NCBI GenBank assembly: GCA_032629725.1
Contig: JAFEVB010000014.1
Location: 372,001-436,000, forward strand
Length of the DNA: 64,000 nt
Direction of reading: 5' to 3'
Source of the DNA: Gremmenia infestans
Lineage: Eukaryota; Ascomycota; Leotiomycetes; Helotiales; Hamatocanthoscyphaceae
This document shows positions 49,253 through 61,300 of the stretch, in pieces. How positions within the stretch are numbered: position 1 is the stretch's first letter; the number at the start of each line of letters is the position of its first letter. A program made the position numbers and the translations under genes. The notes below the pieces were generated by a model that saw only the letters and a program-made list of their open reading frames with translations, was not told the origin of the DNA and made no database searches.

Positions 49253-50425
49253 ATGGCTCTTGTTGATTACTCTGACTCGGATGCATCCGATGTCGAAGAA
49301 ACCCCCGTTGTCAAGCCAGCGGCGAATTCGTCAAAGCCAGCATTTCAAAAGGTAGTCGATCGAGCAAATCCAGGTAAAATCCGAGTCTCACTACCGCAAA
49401 CCTCTACGAAAAACGACACTCAAAGCGATGAGCCTCCTACGAAACGAGCGAAGATAGGAGGGGGAGCGTTCAGCGGGTTCAACTCGTTCCTTCCAGCGCC
49501 GAAACGGACAGGGCAGACGAGCGCAACATTAGGAGGCGGCAATGCAGTCAAGAAGGGTGGTCTCGGGGCAGGTGTGAACTTGAAGACGGGAGCAGCTCCA
49601 GGATTCAGCAGAGAGCCAGAGCCAGAGAGAGAATACCCCGAGGAACGGGATAGTGAGCAAGCGTCTACGAGTGGAGAAAATGGGTTTACTCTTCCTCCAC
49701 CCAAAGCATCACGAAACGAAGAGAAGCCTGCTGAGGAGGTTGAATTGGTCGGAAAGCCTTTGATGTTTAGGCCTTTATCAGTTGCACGAAAGCCGAAGAA
49801 GAAAACGGTTGCCCAACTCTCTGCGGCGGCTTCCATTCCCTCCACCCCTGCCAAATCTCAGCCCAAAGCAGAAACACCTGCACCAAAGCTCAAGGTATCG
49901 CTATTTTCAATGGGGTCGGAGGAAACAAGCACTATGACACCTTCAAACGGAGAATACAAACCAATGATGCTCGACACACCAGAGCAGGAATCACAGGAAT
50001 CAGAGGACCCTTATAGCCTGGAACCTTCATACGAAGACTTTACCCCAAATGCCTCTCAGTCTGGCCTTGCACTACCAGCAGTCCCTACACCCCCAGTTTC
50101 ACAGTCCCTTGACGACATAGCTGGAGACCTCAACCTTTCTGCCGCGGAACGACGACAGCTCTTTGGAAGACAGAAGGGTGGTCGAGGGAATAAGTCCGCT
50201 ACGAAGGTTATCAATTTCAATACAGACGAAGAATACCTACATAATGAGGAGCTCAGAGCTGCTGGGGAGCAAGTTTCTCATAACCCTGTTAGGTCTATTG
50301 CGCCTGGCAAGCATAGCCTGAAGCAGTTGGTCAATGCTGCGCAGAGCCAGAAGGAAGCATTGGAGGAAAGCTTTGCGAAGGGAAGAAATAACAGGGCCGA
50401 GGCAAGCAGCAGGTATGGATGGTAA
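49253..50425 (+). CDS. PRCC-domain protein
   Basis: Single-exon protein of 390 aa when started at MALVDYSDSDASDVEE; upstream in-frame Mets exist (49058), but this start gives the acidic N-terminus typical of the family. A basic, Gly-rich region follows (PPTKRAKIGGGAFSGFNSFLPAPKR). The C-terminal PRCC domain includes INFNTDEEYLHNEELRAAGE and VRSIAPGKHSLKQLVNAAQSQKE. Human PRCC is a nuclear protein linked to splicing and MAD2B; in fungi its role is little known. Its promoter is shared with Sin1 (about 370 bp). Confidence 0.9.
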   Translation: MALVDYSDSDASDVEETPVVKPAANSSKPAFQKVVDRANPGKIRVSLPQTSTKNDTQSDEPPTKRAKIGGGAFSGFNSFLPAPKRTGQTSATLGGGNAVKKGGLGAGVNLKTGAAPGFSREPEPEREYPEERDSEQASTSGENGFTLPPPKASRNEEKPAEEVELVGKPLMFRPLSVARKPKKKTVAQLSAAASIPSTPAKSQPKAETPAPKLKVSLFSMGSEETSTMTPSNGEYKPMMLDTPEQESQESEDPYSLEPSYEDFTPNASQSGLALPAVPTPPVSQSLDDIAGDLNLSAAERRQLFGRQKGGRGNKSATKVINFNTDEEYLHNEELRAAGEQVSHNPVRSIAPGKHSLKQLVNAAQSQKEALEESFAKGRNNRAEASSRYGW

Positions 50426-52373
50426 AGAGGATTGAAGTAATGTTTTCTAAGAGCCAGCCAATGATACCCTATTTTGTCGTTCATTTTTTGAGAGTAACAT
50501 TGTCCTTCCCCTGATGAAGGACATGTTTTGGCTATTATAATTATTTTGCTTAAAGTCGAGGCAAGTTGCGTGTATATCATTTAATCTAGATTTACCATTG
50601 TATACCATACTCCCGTCCTATCTCTTTGCACTTCAACTTCTCCTTTAGTTGCATATGGCTCACCAATGTTAGTTCGGGCGCAAAGTTTGGGAGAGTTTTA
50701 GGGTCGGTCTTACGTACTAATCATTTTATTATCTCAACTATACTTTCTTCCCCATTATCATTTTCATGCTGTTCATTTAAGAAATCAATACGTTAGCCCG
50801 AGAAGCAAATATGATCATCTCTACCATTCTTGTCAGCTCAGCTATCAGCCATCAGTTCGCCACTTCTCCATCTTCACCGGGCTAAACCGTCATCCATCGT
50901 CGCGAAAGAACAACTAAGGTACGAGTTCAAAACCCCACCTGCCACCACACAGCTGTTTCCCTTCTCGCCGTTTACAGCTAGCTCCAACACAAGCCAAGCC
51001 AAGCCCATCCATCTTCTAGCTTTCCCAGACGTCATCGTGTTGCACTCCTTAGCCACGTCCTAGTATTGGGAGACATCTCTGTACACCTGGGTACAAGGAG
51101 GCCCATCTGGACCTGATTTGCTTCCTTCGACGCGCCCATTCTGTGCTGCAGTCATACTTCACATTGCTATGTATGTTTCGTTGTAACATGTGCGAGGAGA
51201 CATCTATGGATTTATCTATCTACTTATGTTAGATACGTAGGATTCTGGAGCGCTTGTTCGAGATGCAGACACTCTTTTGGGGGCTTTGAGGAAAGCGGTG
51301 CTTGTACTAGTGGACCGTGAAAGGGTGGAGGCTGACGGCTGTGGGGTAAAAGGAGAAGTGTTTGCTGGGTTTGGTGTGACCTTTTCAAGGCAAATTGATG
51401 ATAGTATCCATATACACACTGACAATATGAAAACGATGTTTTGGCAAAAGTAGTTACCTGGCACAAGGTGCTAGGCAATGTTGTCAAGTTCCACAAATCC
51501 GTGTACTATTTACTGGTGCTGCTCTGCGGGGTTGAACTAATAATCAATACAGTATCAATAGGGACCAATGGCTGTTCCGAAAGAGGGAAAGCTATTGATC
51601 ACCTCAGCTCTCATAAAGTTCTGGAGCAACAAAGAAAAGAAGATATAGCCAGTGCCTGTCCATAAAGAGGCATATCGTCACCAAAGGCTTCAATGCGCAC
51701 AAGAAAGACACACCGATATTGAGGAGATCACAGAACACCGCCTCCAGCCCTCGGCACGTGTGGTGATGGACAAGAGCAATATGGACCGAGCTTAATCACT
51801 GTGCGGGGAGAGCTGCGAGCTGCAAGCTGCAAGCTGCACTACATGTACTTGATTCGACAATGTTGCAGTCTTGCAGAGAAGGCATAATTATTTGTTTCTA
51901 TCCCGGGAGCCGCAGATGCACAAACAAGAATTGTGATGCGTTGTCCAGTGAGGGGTCGACATCCTCTTCGCCCTATCAGATCCCCACAGATATTTCTCAA
52001 TGGCGCACACTCAAATCCGGCAGTTTGGAAAGAGGGGTGGGGTTCGTACTCCGGAGTATACGGCCACTCTCCGTTATTCTATCGTCGCACTGTGCTTTGA
52101 TGTAGAATGGTAGTGAGGATCCTTGCAGGTGTGTTGAGTATCACCTCCTGAGTCGTACTTAACATGCACATAATCTATTTTTGCAACATTACCCGGGCCT
52201 AAAAGCGCCACAATATCTATTTTTGTTCACCAACAACTCACCAACAAACTTGAGAATCAATTGTCCTATCACGACTCTCCTTTCATCTCTAAATAGTATC
52301 AAAGAGTCTGTTCGTCGGAACTCTGAGCGCTTACAACTCCTGATCTCCTTGTCAGTGGCCCAAGTGGTCTGCA
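50426..52373. other. Gene-poor region
   Basis: No supportable gene. A tandem GAGCTGCAAGCTGC stretch is at about 51814-51838. The palindrome TACTCCGGAGTA occurs near 52048. The minus ORF 51464-51216 (Ser/Thr/Pro-rich) is unconvincing. Confidence 0.4.
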
Positions 52374-52532
52374 ATGGCTTCTATTTCGAATATACTTCAG
52401 AGCTACCTGGTACCCTCAGGTAAGGATGTGAACGCTTTCTTCCGGTCTATTCCAAGTATCAAGCGTCAAGAAGCGTTTGTATATCTCGTCGTCGACGCCA
52501 CGAAGAAGTCCTTCAAAGCTATCGAGAACTAG
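52374..52532 (+). CDS. Small ORF (52 aa), possible uORF
   Basis: Encodes MASISNILQSYLVPSG... to a stop at 52530. Its composition is protein-like with an amphipathic central part (EAFVYLVVDATKKSFKAI). It ends 83 bp before the next gene's first ATG, so it may act as an upstream ORF controlling that gene. No family is recognised. Confidence 0.35.
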   Translation: MASISNILQSYLVPSGKDVNAFFRSIPSIKRQEAFVYLVVDATKKSFKAIEN

Positions 52533-52615
52533 TTGTGCTATCGACCTTTACAACAATTCCTTCGATACTCCTTATCATTGCGCACCTTCTTAAGTCAACG
52601 ACCTCCTCAACTGAG

Positions 52616-54127
52616 ATGCTTTCCACCCTCGTTGAATGTCCTGACGACTCGGACCCTATCTCGCGATCGTTAGACTACCCAAAGTTCCAAAGATCCCCAG
52701 TCAACATGCCCATCACCAAAGAGCGCATCTCATCGCCACTGGAGGCTGGGTCCTCGATCCTCGACTCCAAGCAACTTCCAGCACCCCTCACCGCCGCGCT
52801 AGAATACGTCTCCAGCCGTCTAGCAAGAAAGAGACTTCATCTCTCCCTCATCGTCGTCCGAAAAGACGTCCAAGTTCCTGGGGATTCGTCCCCACTATCA
52901 CCTCGCACCTCATCGCCATCTATCTCCATCACCACATCGCCTGCCCGATCACTCTTCAGCGGCACATCATCAACCTTCTCGCGCGCCAACTCCAACCACT
53001 CCAGCAACTCCTCCGTCTCTGGTTCTTCCTCTGATGTCTCTTCCTCCTCAACACTATCGCGCACACAATGGGCCGGCTTACCATCCTCGCCGAAGGACTT
53101 TGCTGCCTCTCCAAGAATGATGAGCCCATCAGCTGCTTCATCTCCAACATTACCTTGCACACCTATTACGCCTCCTACGCCTTTGTCGCCCAATCCCTAC
53201 GGCATATCTTTGTTGCACGCTAGCACTTTAACGCCCAAGGCGGAAAAGATCCTGAGACATACTATTGCCAAGGCAGAGAAGAAATTCTCCATCGGGTAAG
53301 CCTTCAACTTACTTTCCCCTTCATCTCAACTTTTCCACAGGCGACATATGATTCTTGCTGGTGTCCTACAATAATACTTCCAAAACGCAAACTAACACAC
53401 TTCCAGATCCGGCTGGCTCTCCCCCAAATCCCTTACATCAACTACAACCTGCGCGCTCACCCACGACCTCATAGCCCGCTCCCTTTCCCAGAACGAAATC
53501 CTCTTCTCCTCCGAAGGTCTCACCCTCCTCTCCCTCGACCACATCTACACCTTCAAATGCCAGTTGCACACCTACTCACGCACTCTCTCCCCATCCGACC
53601 TATCCCAAGCCGTCGACGAGCTCCGTCGTTTGGTCTTGGCACAGAATGGGAAGCGCATCACCAAGGGCTATCTCATGCGCGCATACGAATGGCTCGGCGT
53701 GTCTCTAGCAGCACTGGTTGATGTAAACGAAGGATACAAAACCGCTTACGGAGGCCCATCGCGCTTCGGCGGAATCGAAGTCCCTGCGCCACCACCAGCT
53801 CTTAAAACAACATTCGCCCCATCCGAGCTGCATAGAATGAAGCTCTCCCTCTCTTATTCCCCAAGCACTTGCCCTTCAAACACGACTAGTAGCACGCTCT
53901 GCGAGAGCGGTACGTCGATCAAAGAAGTCGAAGTCGGAGAGAGTGCGAAGGGAAGGGATAGGTGGGGGAATGAGGGGCTTAGAGAAGATAAGGGACCGCA
54001 TAGACGGGGCGCGTTGACGCCGAATGGCTTTGAGGATATTACGCCTGTTACAAAGGGGGAGTGGTGCTTTTTGATGGTGGGGGAGGGGTGGAAGGGGGGA
54101 AAGACTGTCGCGGTCGAAACTTGTTAG
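52616..54127 (+). CDS. Conserved fungal protein of unknown function
   Basis: Exons 52616-53295 and 53407-54127 give 466 aa; the junction is SIG-SGWLSPKS. The Met at 52706 (MPITKERISS) is an alternative start. ALEYVSSRLARKRLHLSLIVVRKD and KAEKILRHTIAKAEKKF bracket a long Ser/Thr-rich insert (53000-53150). The C-terminal half has THDLIARSLSQNEILFSSEGLTLLSLDHIYTFK and LVLAQNGKRITKGYLMRAYEWLGVS. This arrangement is familiar from many Pezizomycotina proteins that lack a known role (I believe a DUF family), but I cannot give a function. Confidence 0.75.
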
Positions 54128-54896
54128 ATATACCCTTACACATAGTTTCTTTTGTCTCAAAGGTGTTTATAGGATGGGATTGGGATCTGAATCCGAGAGC
54201 AAGAGCTGCGATCGGATGCATTGGATGGCGTATATAACATAGTACGGGTCGGGAACATAGGAAAAGAATTCAAACTCATACCACTGCCATTTTCCTTCCA
54301 GAACGAGACTTTTCTGGGCTCTCCATGTTAAAATTCGAATGCAGTTATATGTCCATCATAGAAGTGGAATTCCACGTATTATTATCCATAACATTAATAC
54401 CTTGTTTTTGACGAAAAAAGCCCTGAATATTCTAAGCTATACAACAACAAGATAAAACCACCTACCATACGTAATAAGTCAACCACGAGCCCGCCTTGCC
54501 ATATGAATCAGGAAAGTAAATCTCCCTCGACTTCCGCAGGTGATGCATACACGCTTTAGGTCCTGTACTTGCACATTTCCCAAATATATGTCTTCTCAAG
54601 CTGCATCTTAAAAACCCAATTCTCGAGAATTTATAAAGTTAGTATGATAGATAATTCCCATAGTACTTTGTAGCCGTCCATACTAAAAGTCTCCAGATCG
54701 ATCAAGAAACGAATATGCAAATGGATTATAGATAATATAACAACAAATCTAAAAACCTATAAGAGAATTAATTAGAGATAGTGTTATAAAGGCAGCTAGA
54801 TATCCCCTTGAGAATATTGAAATTTGAAGGTCTGATTTAAGGACCTTTTAAATCTAGGTAACGACTATTCTTTATCTCGCGTGCTTCCGCAAAGTA

Positions 54897-55070
54897 CAGT
54901 GGGGTGCAAGAAGTTTGAACACCCCCCCCTTACTAGCGCCCGCTAGCTCATTATCTTTCAGGGCATTTTAAAGCGTATTTTCAATCATGATAGCCCGAAA
55001 GTACGTGCTTGACAGCACGCTAGCGGGCGCTAGCAGGGGAGGGGACGTTCAAACTTCTTGCACCCTACTG
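54897..55070. mobile_element. MITE with Tc1/mariner-like termini
   Basis: A 174-bp element with terminal inverted repeats: CAGTGGGGTGCAAGAAGTTT at the left (54897) and its reverse complement with one mismatch at the right (ends ACTG at 55070). A TA dinucleotide flanks both sides (54895-54896, 55071-55072), as expected for a Tc1/mariner target duplication. A second, inner inverted pair is CTAGCGCCCGCTAGC (about 54932) and its complement at 55019. No transposase ORF is present, so it would be non-autonomous. Confidence 0.75.
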
Positions 55071-55077
55071 TACTGTA

Positions 55078-55475
55078 GGAGAAATTAACTTCTTGAATTA
55101 CATCACGTGCTGCTTTAGGCTTAATAAGGAAATGGCTCGGCAAGTTTTGTTGCACGTCGGCAAAATTACAACCGCCCTGTGACAAAAGTTTCCATTTCTA
55201 GCACGTGACTCGAAATGCATGTTTGAAGTACCTTGCACATTTCCTAAGTACCTAGGTATGTTTTCGAGCTATATTATCAGAATCAATTCTAGATTTATTA
55301 AAGTTAGGGTATTATAGTAATATAACATGAAACTTACTTCTTGGATTGAAGTAATTAGAATCACGTGCTATCGGAGGCTTAATCAGGAAATAATCCGATA
55401 AGCTTTGTTGCACATCGACAAAAATCAGGAGTTCTGTGACCAAAAAAAAGATCCATTTCTATCACGTGATCCAAA
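55078..55475. repeat. Diverged direct repeat pair, RIP-like
   Basis: Copies at about 55078-55215 and 55328-55475 share blocks such as ATCACGTGCT, GGCTTAAT, TTTGTTGCAC and CCATTTCTA in the same order. Many differences are C/T or G/A transitions (for example CACGTCGGC against CACATCGAC). Separated by about 110 bp. Confidence 0.6.
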
Positions 55476-55966
55476 CTTCTATCTATGAGAGTTTACGGCA
55501 GCGAGCATGATGTTTAAAACAGCGTCGAGCTGAATGTGATATCGGCTCCACTAATATTTTCAACTTCAAAGCTTCAAACTACTACTATTTAATCATTTGC
55601 TTTTCATCAACCACTGTGTACTTTATTCGCGTTGCAATCTTTTACGAATGATGTGTAGTTTGATTTGATTGAATAGTAATCTCTCTTTATAACATTTTAA
55701 GCCGGATCACGCGGCGGAAGTCCCGGAAGGGAGGTACTTTTAAGGGGTTGAATTGGCTTATTTCAGTATTTGGGTTTACATTTTTATATCCACGAATCTG
55801 TGAACCCGTTGCCCAACTTTGTATTTATCCTCCTATCCCATGGTATCTTTCAGGCTAACCAAAGCCCAAGGAAACACAACTACGGAAATATCCAATGGTG
55901 GCCTACATTTACATCATCCCCTACCACCCCGCGTGATCCCGCCTCCAGTCTTTACCTACCCCCATC

Positions 55967-57343
55967 ATGACCCACTCCTCGTACCCCCAGGAGCACGACC
56001 TCCCCGACTTCCTGCAAAACTCCCCCTACATCCCCCTCAGCACAGGCAACGACCATTTCTCCACATCACACCACGTGCAGCCCCCCATCCCCGCCCCAAC
56101 ACTCAGCCAAATCCTACGCTCCAAACGCGCCCGGCAGGTCATAATCCTGCTCGTGCTCCTCTGCACATTCCTCTACTTCCGCTCCCAGGCGCAGAACCAC
56201 GACCTGCTCACACATCTCGGATTCCGCGGGCCGAAATGTCTCTTGAACCCGCCCGTGGCCGTCCCGGAACTAGGGGCTGCCGAGGAGAACGGGACCGATT
56301 GGAGCCAGTTCGCGTATGTGCAGTACGTGACTACGCCGGATTATCTTTGTAATGCCGTGATGATGTTCGAGGCGCTGCATAGGATGGGGAGTAAGCCGGA
56401 TAGGTTGCTCATGTATCCGAGTACGTATAGTTTGGATAAGACGAGTAAGATGGAGGGGTTTCTGCTGTTGAAGGCGAGGTATGAGTACGGGGTTACATTG
56501 GTGCCGATTGATGTTCTGAGTAAGGATTTAGAATATCGTAAGTCCCCCTGTTCCTTTCCCTTTCCCTTTCCTGTTACTTTCCCATGTCTCTTTTAATTCT
56601 CTTTATTGCTTTAAGGTGAGACTGGCAGAGTAATAGAAGGACAAAAAGCATGCGTTACTAACCCCCGATCAACAAATAGAACAATGGGCATCCTCCTACA
56701 CCAAACTCCTCGCCTTCAACCAAACCACCCACTCCCGGCTCCTCGTCCTCGATTCCGACGCCACCCTCCTCGCGCCCCTCGACGCTCTCTTCCTCACGCC
56801 CCCCTCCCGCGTCTCCACACCGCGCGCCTACTGGCTCCCCACCCCCATGCTCGCCTCCCACATCCTGCTAATCACGCCCTCAGCCCCCGACTTCTCCCAG
56901 ATCCAGACCTCCATCTCCAAAGCCAAGCTCGGCATCTACGACATGGAGATTGTCAACGCGCTGTACGGAAACGATTGCCTGGTGCTGCCGCACAGGAAAT
57001 ACGCGCTCCTGTCCGGCGAGTTCCGCGGCTGGGAACACGGCAGGTATGGCGGCGAGTGGGATGTGGGCGAGGTTATCAAGGAGGCACGGTATGTGCATTT
57101 TAGCGATGATCCGCGCCCGAAGCCCTGGGTTGAGGCTACGGAGAAAGAAATCGAGAGCGTGAGGCCTATTTGCGATTTAGGGCCTGAGGGGCATCTGGAT
57201 TGCAGGGGCAGGGATTTCTGGGATTGGCTGTATGAGGATTTCAAGACGCGGAGAATGGTGAGCTGAGATCCATATCCCCCCTTCATGTAGGGTTTTACTA
57301 ACCTTCTATGTAGGATATCTGTGAAATGAGCCTTGATGAATAA
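55967..57343 (+). CDS. gnt1: GT8 glycosyltransferase, GNT1-like
   Basis: Type II membrane glycosyltransferase of 392 aa from exons 55967-56537, 56680-57257 and 57314-57343. The last exon is inferred: the simple reading ends KTRRMVS at a TGA inside a perfect GTGAGC donor, and splicing across a TTACTAAC branch site gives RRMDICEMSLDE. The N-terminus is cytosolic (about 60 aa), followed by a membrane helix QVIILLVLLCTFLYF. The lumenal domain has FAYVQYVTTPDYLCNAVMMFEAL and RLLVLDSDATLLAPLDALFL, with DSD as the metal-binding DxD-type motif, and YDMEIVNALYGND and HFSDDPRPKPW. Yeast Gnt1 adds GlcNAc to mannan in the Golgi. Family call is by motif order. Confidence 0.88.
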
Positions 57344-58322
57344 GCCTCCGTATTGAAATGAGTACTGTACTGCCGGATTCGGCTTTCGGATTTGTGCCTG
57401 TAAACAGCTACCTATCTGTATCATATAAGATTTTGGTCTCCGTGTATCTACTACTTGAAATAAATATTTTGCCCTCCCTTACATTCTCCAATCGAAGACC
57501 CCAGCTAATTCCCACAAACCTCATCCCCTCTCCAAAGCACTCATATAATCCCTTCTTTCCCTTCACAGCTCTATAATCCTCTCTCCGCCGTTCGCGAGAC
57601 ACAGACCAGAACGTATTTATGATGACGTCTATTTTACATACGCGGTGCGATGTGTATAGCGAGTGAGAGTTAGGGTTAAAACGTAGTGGCGGAACTAAAT
57701 ACGGTTACAGTATCTGTTGGTATCACAGGTGTTGATACGTGATCACTTCTGCTATACTACGTAGTAGACTTGATTCTGGTATTCTGGTTGATGATGCATA
57801 CCATTCATAGTGGTGTTGTGGATGCGAAGAGGTGATGCCTCTTGGCTGACTAAGCTACGCGAGATCACATGACTAGAAAGGTCGGGATCCTAGACTATTA
57901 TCCCAACAGTATCTCAAGGCACAAAATACTATCAATCACCTCGAAATTTCAAATGAGGAGCAGAAAACTTCACCAAAGGATGAAATTAATGCATTGCGTT
58001 GCATCATGCAAAAATCGGCCTCTTCGTACCACCAGTAGGTAGGTGCGAGATAACTAACGAACGCCATCTACAGCCAGCCAAGCAAACCCTCAATGTCTGG
58101 CCCTCACCCCTACGCGCGAAAGAATAGCTAGCCAGCCCAGCATCCACTAAAAGAAAGAACAACTCCTGCGACAGCTCTTTCCTCGAGTGTCATTTACGCC
58201 ATTGTATTTTTATCAATAATTTGCATTTCCATTTCCATTTCCATGTCCCTTTCCGTTTTTCCCATACTCCACACGCTAAATGCCACGGGATTTTGTTTCG
58301 TAAAAGTCATGAGGCTGGTTTC
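57344..58322. other. Convergent intergenic region
   Basis: 3' flanks of the GT8 gene and the USP gene. It holds a short ATTTCC tandem near 58225-58245; no gene. Confidence 0.45.
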
Positions 58323-61300
58323 TCAGAGTTGAATATCGTCGTCGGGGAGGGGAGCGCAGAGGTCGGTGATAGACTCGCCCATGGGTTCTGAGGAGCCATA
58401 TTCGTCTTCGGAACCGTTCCAGTCTGTTATTGTTAGTTTGGGCAAGAGGAGGAGAATATTTAAACTTACCGGAAACTTCTTCGTCTGCCTCTTCGACTAT
58501 AAATTTTTTGAGATTGGGAATAATCGCTAATGTGTGTTAGTGGATATTTTAGGATTGAGAAGGGTTGACTTACAATCTCTCATATTGAAGTACTTAATTC
58601 CTTGCGGATCATCTGCCTCTAGAATCTCGAAAAACGGCAACGCCTTGCTAATAACCTCATGAATATTAATTAGCGTCGCCCTTACAACTGTCTGGCGCGG
58701 TAGAATATATGTCTCGTGTAGGTAATTGAGGCAATCAATCGCTAGCTTCTGCACACCCTCAAAAGCCGTAATTGTGTCGTCAGAATCCTCGGATGATTCT
58801 TCGGGGCTGTTGGCGAATATGAAATCGTACAGGAATTGCTCGGTTTCCGTCCGGACTCCACTGTCGAAGTGAGTCAGTAGGCTGGGAGCCCAGTTACCGA
58901 CGTTATCGAGACATGTGGCGTAGACCTCCTCGAGTGTGGCATGACTGTTCTCGGAAATGGATTGCAGACCCATGATATCCTTGAAGAAGTGCAAGAATGC
59001 CCTGCCTTCCGAGTTGTCGACATGGCTTGCAGCTCGGGCAACATGACCTATCAGCGCCAGCACCCTATTGGAGTCTGATTCCGAGTGCTCGATGTAAATG
59101 ACTGCGGCTTTGAGGAACGGACTGCAAGGGTAGGCAGTCACACCCTTCCGAGTCCCGTGCGAAAGAGCTTGGTAGATATGGAAATCGATGGCAGAATCGA
59201 AGTCCGCTGGCCACTTCAAAAGAGTGATAATAATTTGCCTCGTTGCCAATGGATTCTGGTGGATATGAAGAAGCTTCTCCACACAAATATGAGCTTCGCT
59301 CCTGGTCCAGTGCTGTGTGAGCTGAACATATTCCGAATGCGCGAGCGGAATCGGCGCCGCAGCCAGTGCTAAGTCAAGTCGTGGGGCTCTGTCAGGCACA
59401 ACCTTTTCTGAAGGATCGCAAGTTTGCAACAGCTTCAAGAGAAGAGTGATGACCGCCTCGTAGTTCACGGGCCGTGTGTTAACGCGCTTGTTGACAATGT
59501 TGAGCATGCGTGAAAATTGCGGGGTAAGATTTAGCAGAGGGTCGGCGTTGACAATATCCAAAGTTCTGTGCAAGAAGCCTGTGTCCAACAGAAGAGTTGC
59601 TTCTGGTTCTCCCAAGCTAGCAATACTAGCGAGCAAGCCAAAGTACTCTGGCCATGCGCGGCAATTTGTGTGAAAGATTTCCCAAAGCCTATCCAGGTTC
59701 TTCATAAGTCTGTAGATCAACTGAGGGTCGCTATCGCTAGAGGCATCTTCCAACTCATCCTCACTGATCCCGTAAGCGTATGCCGCGTCCGACTTCACCT
59801 TATTCAACGCTGACAGGATGGATGAAGCAATCTCGCCACGGACTAGGGACTCCGGGTTTTTTACAAGCAGCTGACGAAGGCCTTCCGGGTAACTGCAGAA
59901 CCAGTCCAGGTAGTCTCTACTGCACTCTGCACACGCGTTGCAGATTTGTCGTATGGTTAGCATGAATGAAACGAAGTCGGGAAGTTCCTTAGTTCGAGAA
60001 ACGACCTGGTCGAGGTGATGAAGAGCAACAAACAGAGCCCTTTTTTCCAAGCTGTGAGTAGAGGAACATTGGCCTCCGTTGATCTTCTTTATGTTCGAGA
60101 GCATCTTCGAAACGAAATTGACATGCGAAGAATCATACAAGCAGTACTTCCGCATCAGAAGCTCGTTCTCCAGGGCGATGTGGTTCGCGAACATCGGTGC
60201 TAGGGGTAAGCGAACGGGACTGGGCAGCTTAGACTCCTCCAAGGCCTGTTTTTGCGCCGCGACTACTGATGAACGTTGATAAAAAAGCATATATGCACTG
60301 TAGCTCTTCTCATACGCCATAGTGCCGCTGTCGATAGGTCCGCGAGATTCGAGGCCTCCGAAGCAAGCCGCCTCCATGTAATTGGGGTCCCAGGATGATA
60401 CGGTGTCATCATTGAATTCAACCCAGTTGTCCTTCTCACTTGTGGAAGGTCTCTCACGGATGAAAGAATAGTAGTGTCCTGACTCCGCAGTTCCAGCATG
60501 AACAAGAACGCCAACCAGTTCAAAAACATCTTCTGGGGTTTCTGCAGAGCTATCCATCAGATGCTCCACCTTGAAAGGGCGCATGTCGATCTTGTCAGGA
60601 AACGAGAAATGGTCGTTGATTTTACTTCGCTGCAGGGTACGCAGGTTGAAGTCGAATCTCTTCAAATGGAAAATCAAATTGTCAGGAATATCTTTCAAAC
60701 ATGCCCTTGAAGAAACAAATTAGTACAAAACGTTACAAGAGAAGGATGGGCTTACCTTTTGACAGCATCAACATGACGATCGCACGTCGAGCACTTATAT
60801 TTGTTGTCTATAATGTTTATCAGCCAAGGTTTCATGAGACCCCGAGGGAGTACTAACCGCCTTCCATGATCTCGCCATCGACATAAGCTTGCAGACTTTC
60901 TTGCAGACACGTCTTGCCCTTAATGTCACACTGAATAGCCGAAAACGGTTCCAGGCGCTCGGAAATATGAGGACATTCTTTCGACTTCACTTGCTGTACT
61001 AGTTGGCCACCGTAGAAATCCCGGAACTGTTTCTTTGCATCCGGGGCAAGAATCTGGCTCTCCCAGCGATCGAAAAGTAGATTGTAAAATTCATCGACAT
61101 CCATCTGAATGTTGACATCAATGTTGGTCTCCTCATAGGTACGGATAGACCCCGCGAGACCTTGAGGATCTACAAATCTAGTGAGTGTGTTCTGCATGTG
61201 ACTGAATAGGGTCTGCGTTTGGGAAAGAAGCTTCTGAGAATCTTCGCCATCAGCCACCGGGGCAGTCAACATGAACTCTCTGAAGGATACATTCATGAAG

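Larger units (their letters stand above)
54128..55966. other. AT-rich, repeat-bearing region
   Basis: No gene. It contains the MITE at 54897-55070 and the repeat pair at about 55078-55215 and 55328-55475; see those entries. Confidence 0.55.

Noticed and set aside
51216..51496. Ser/Thr/Pro-rich minus ORFs
   Set aside because: No domain, no clear start, and biased composition.
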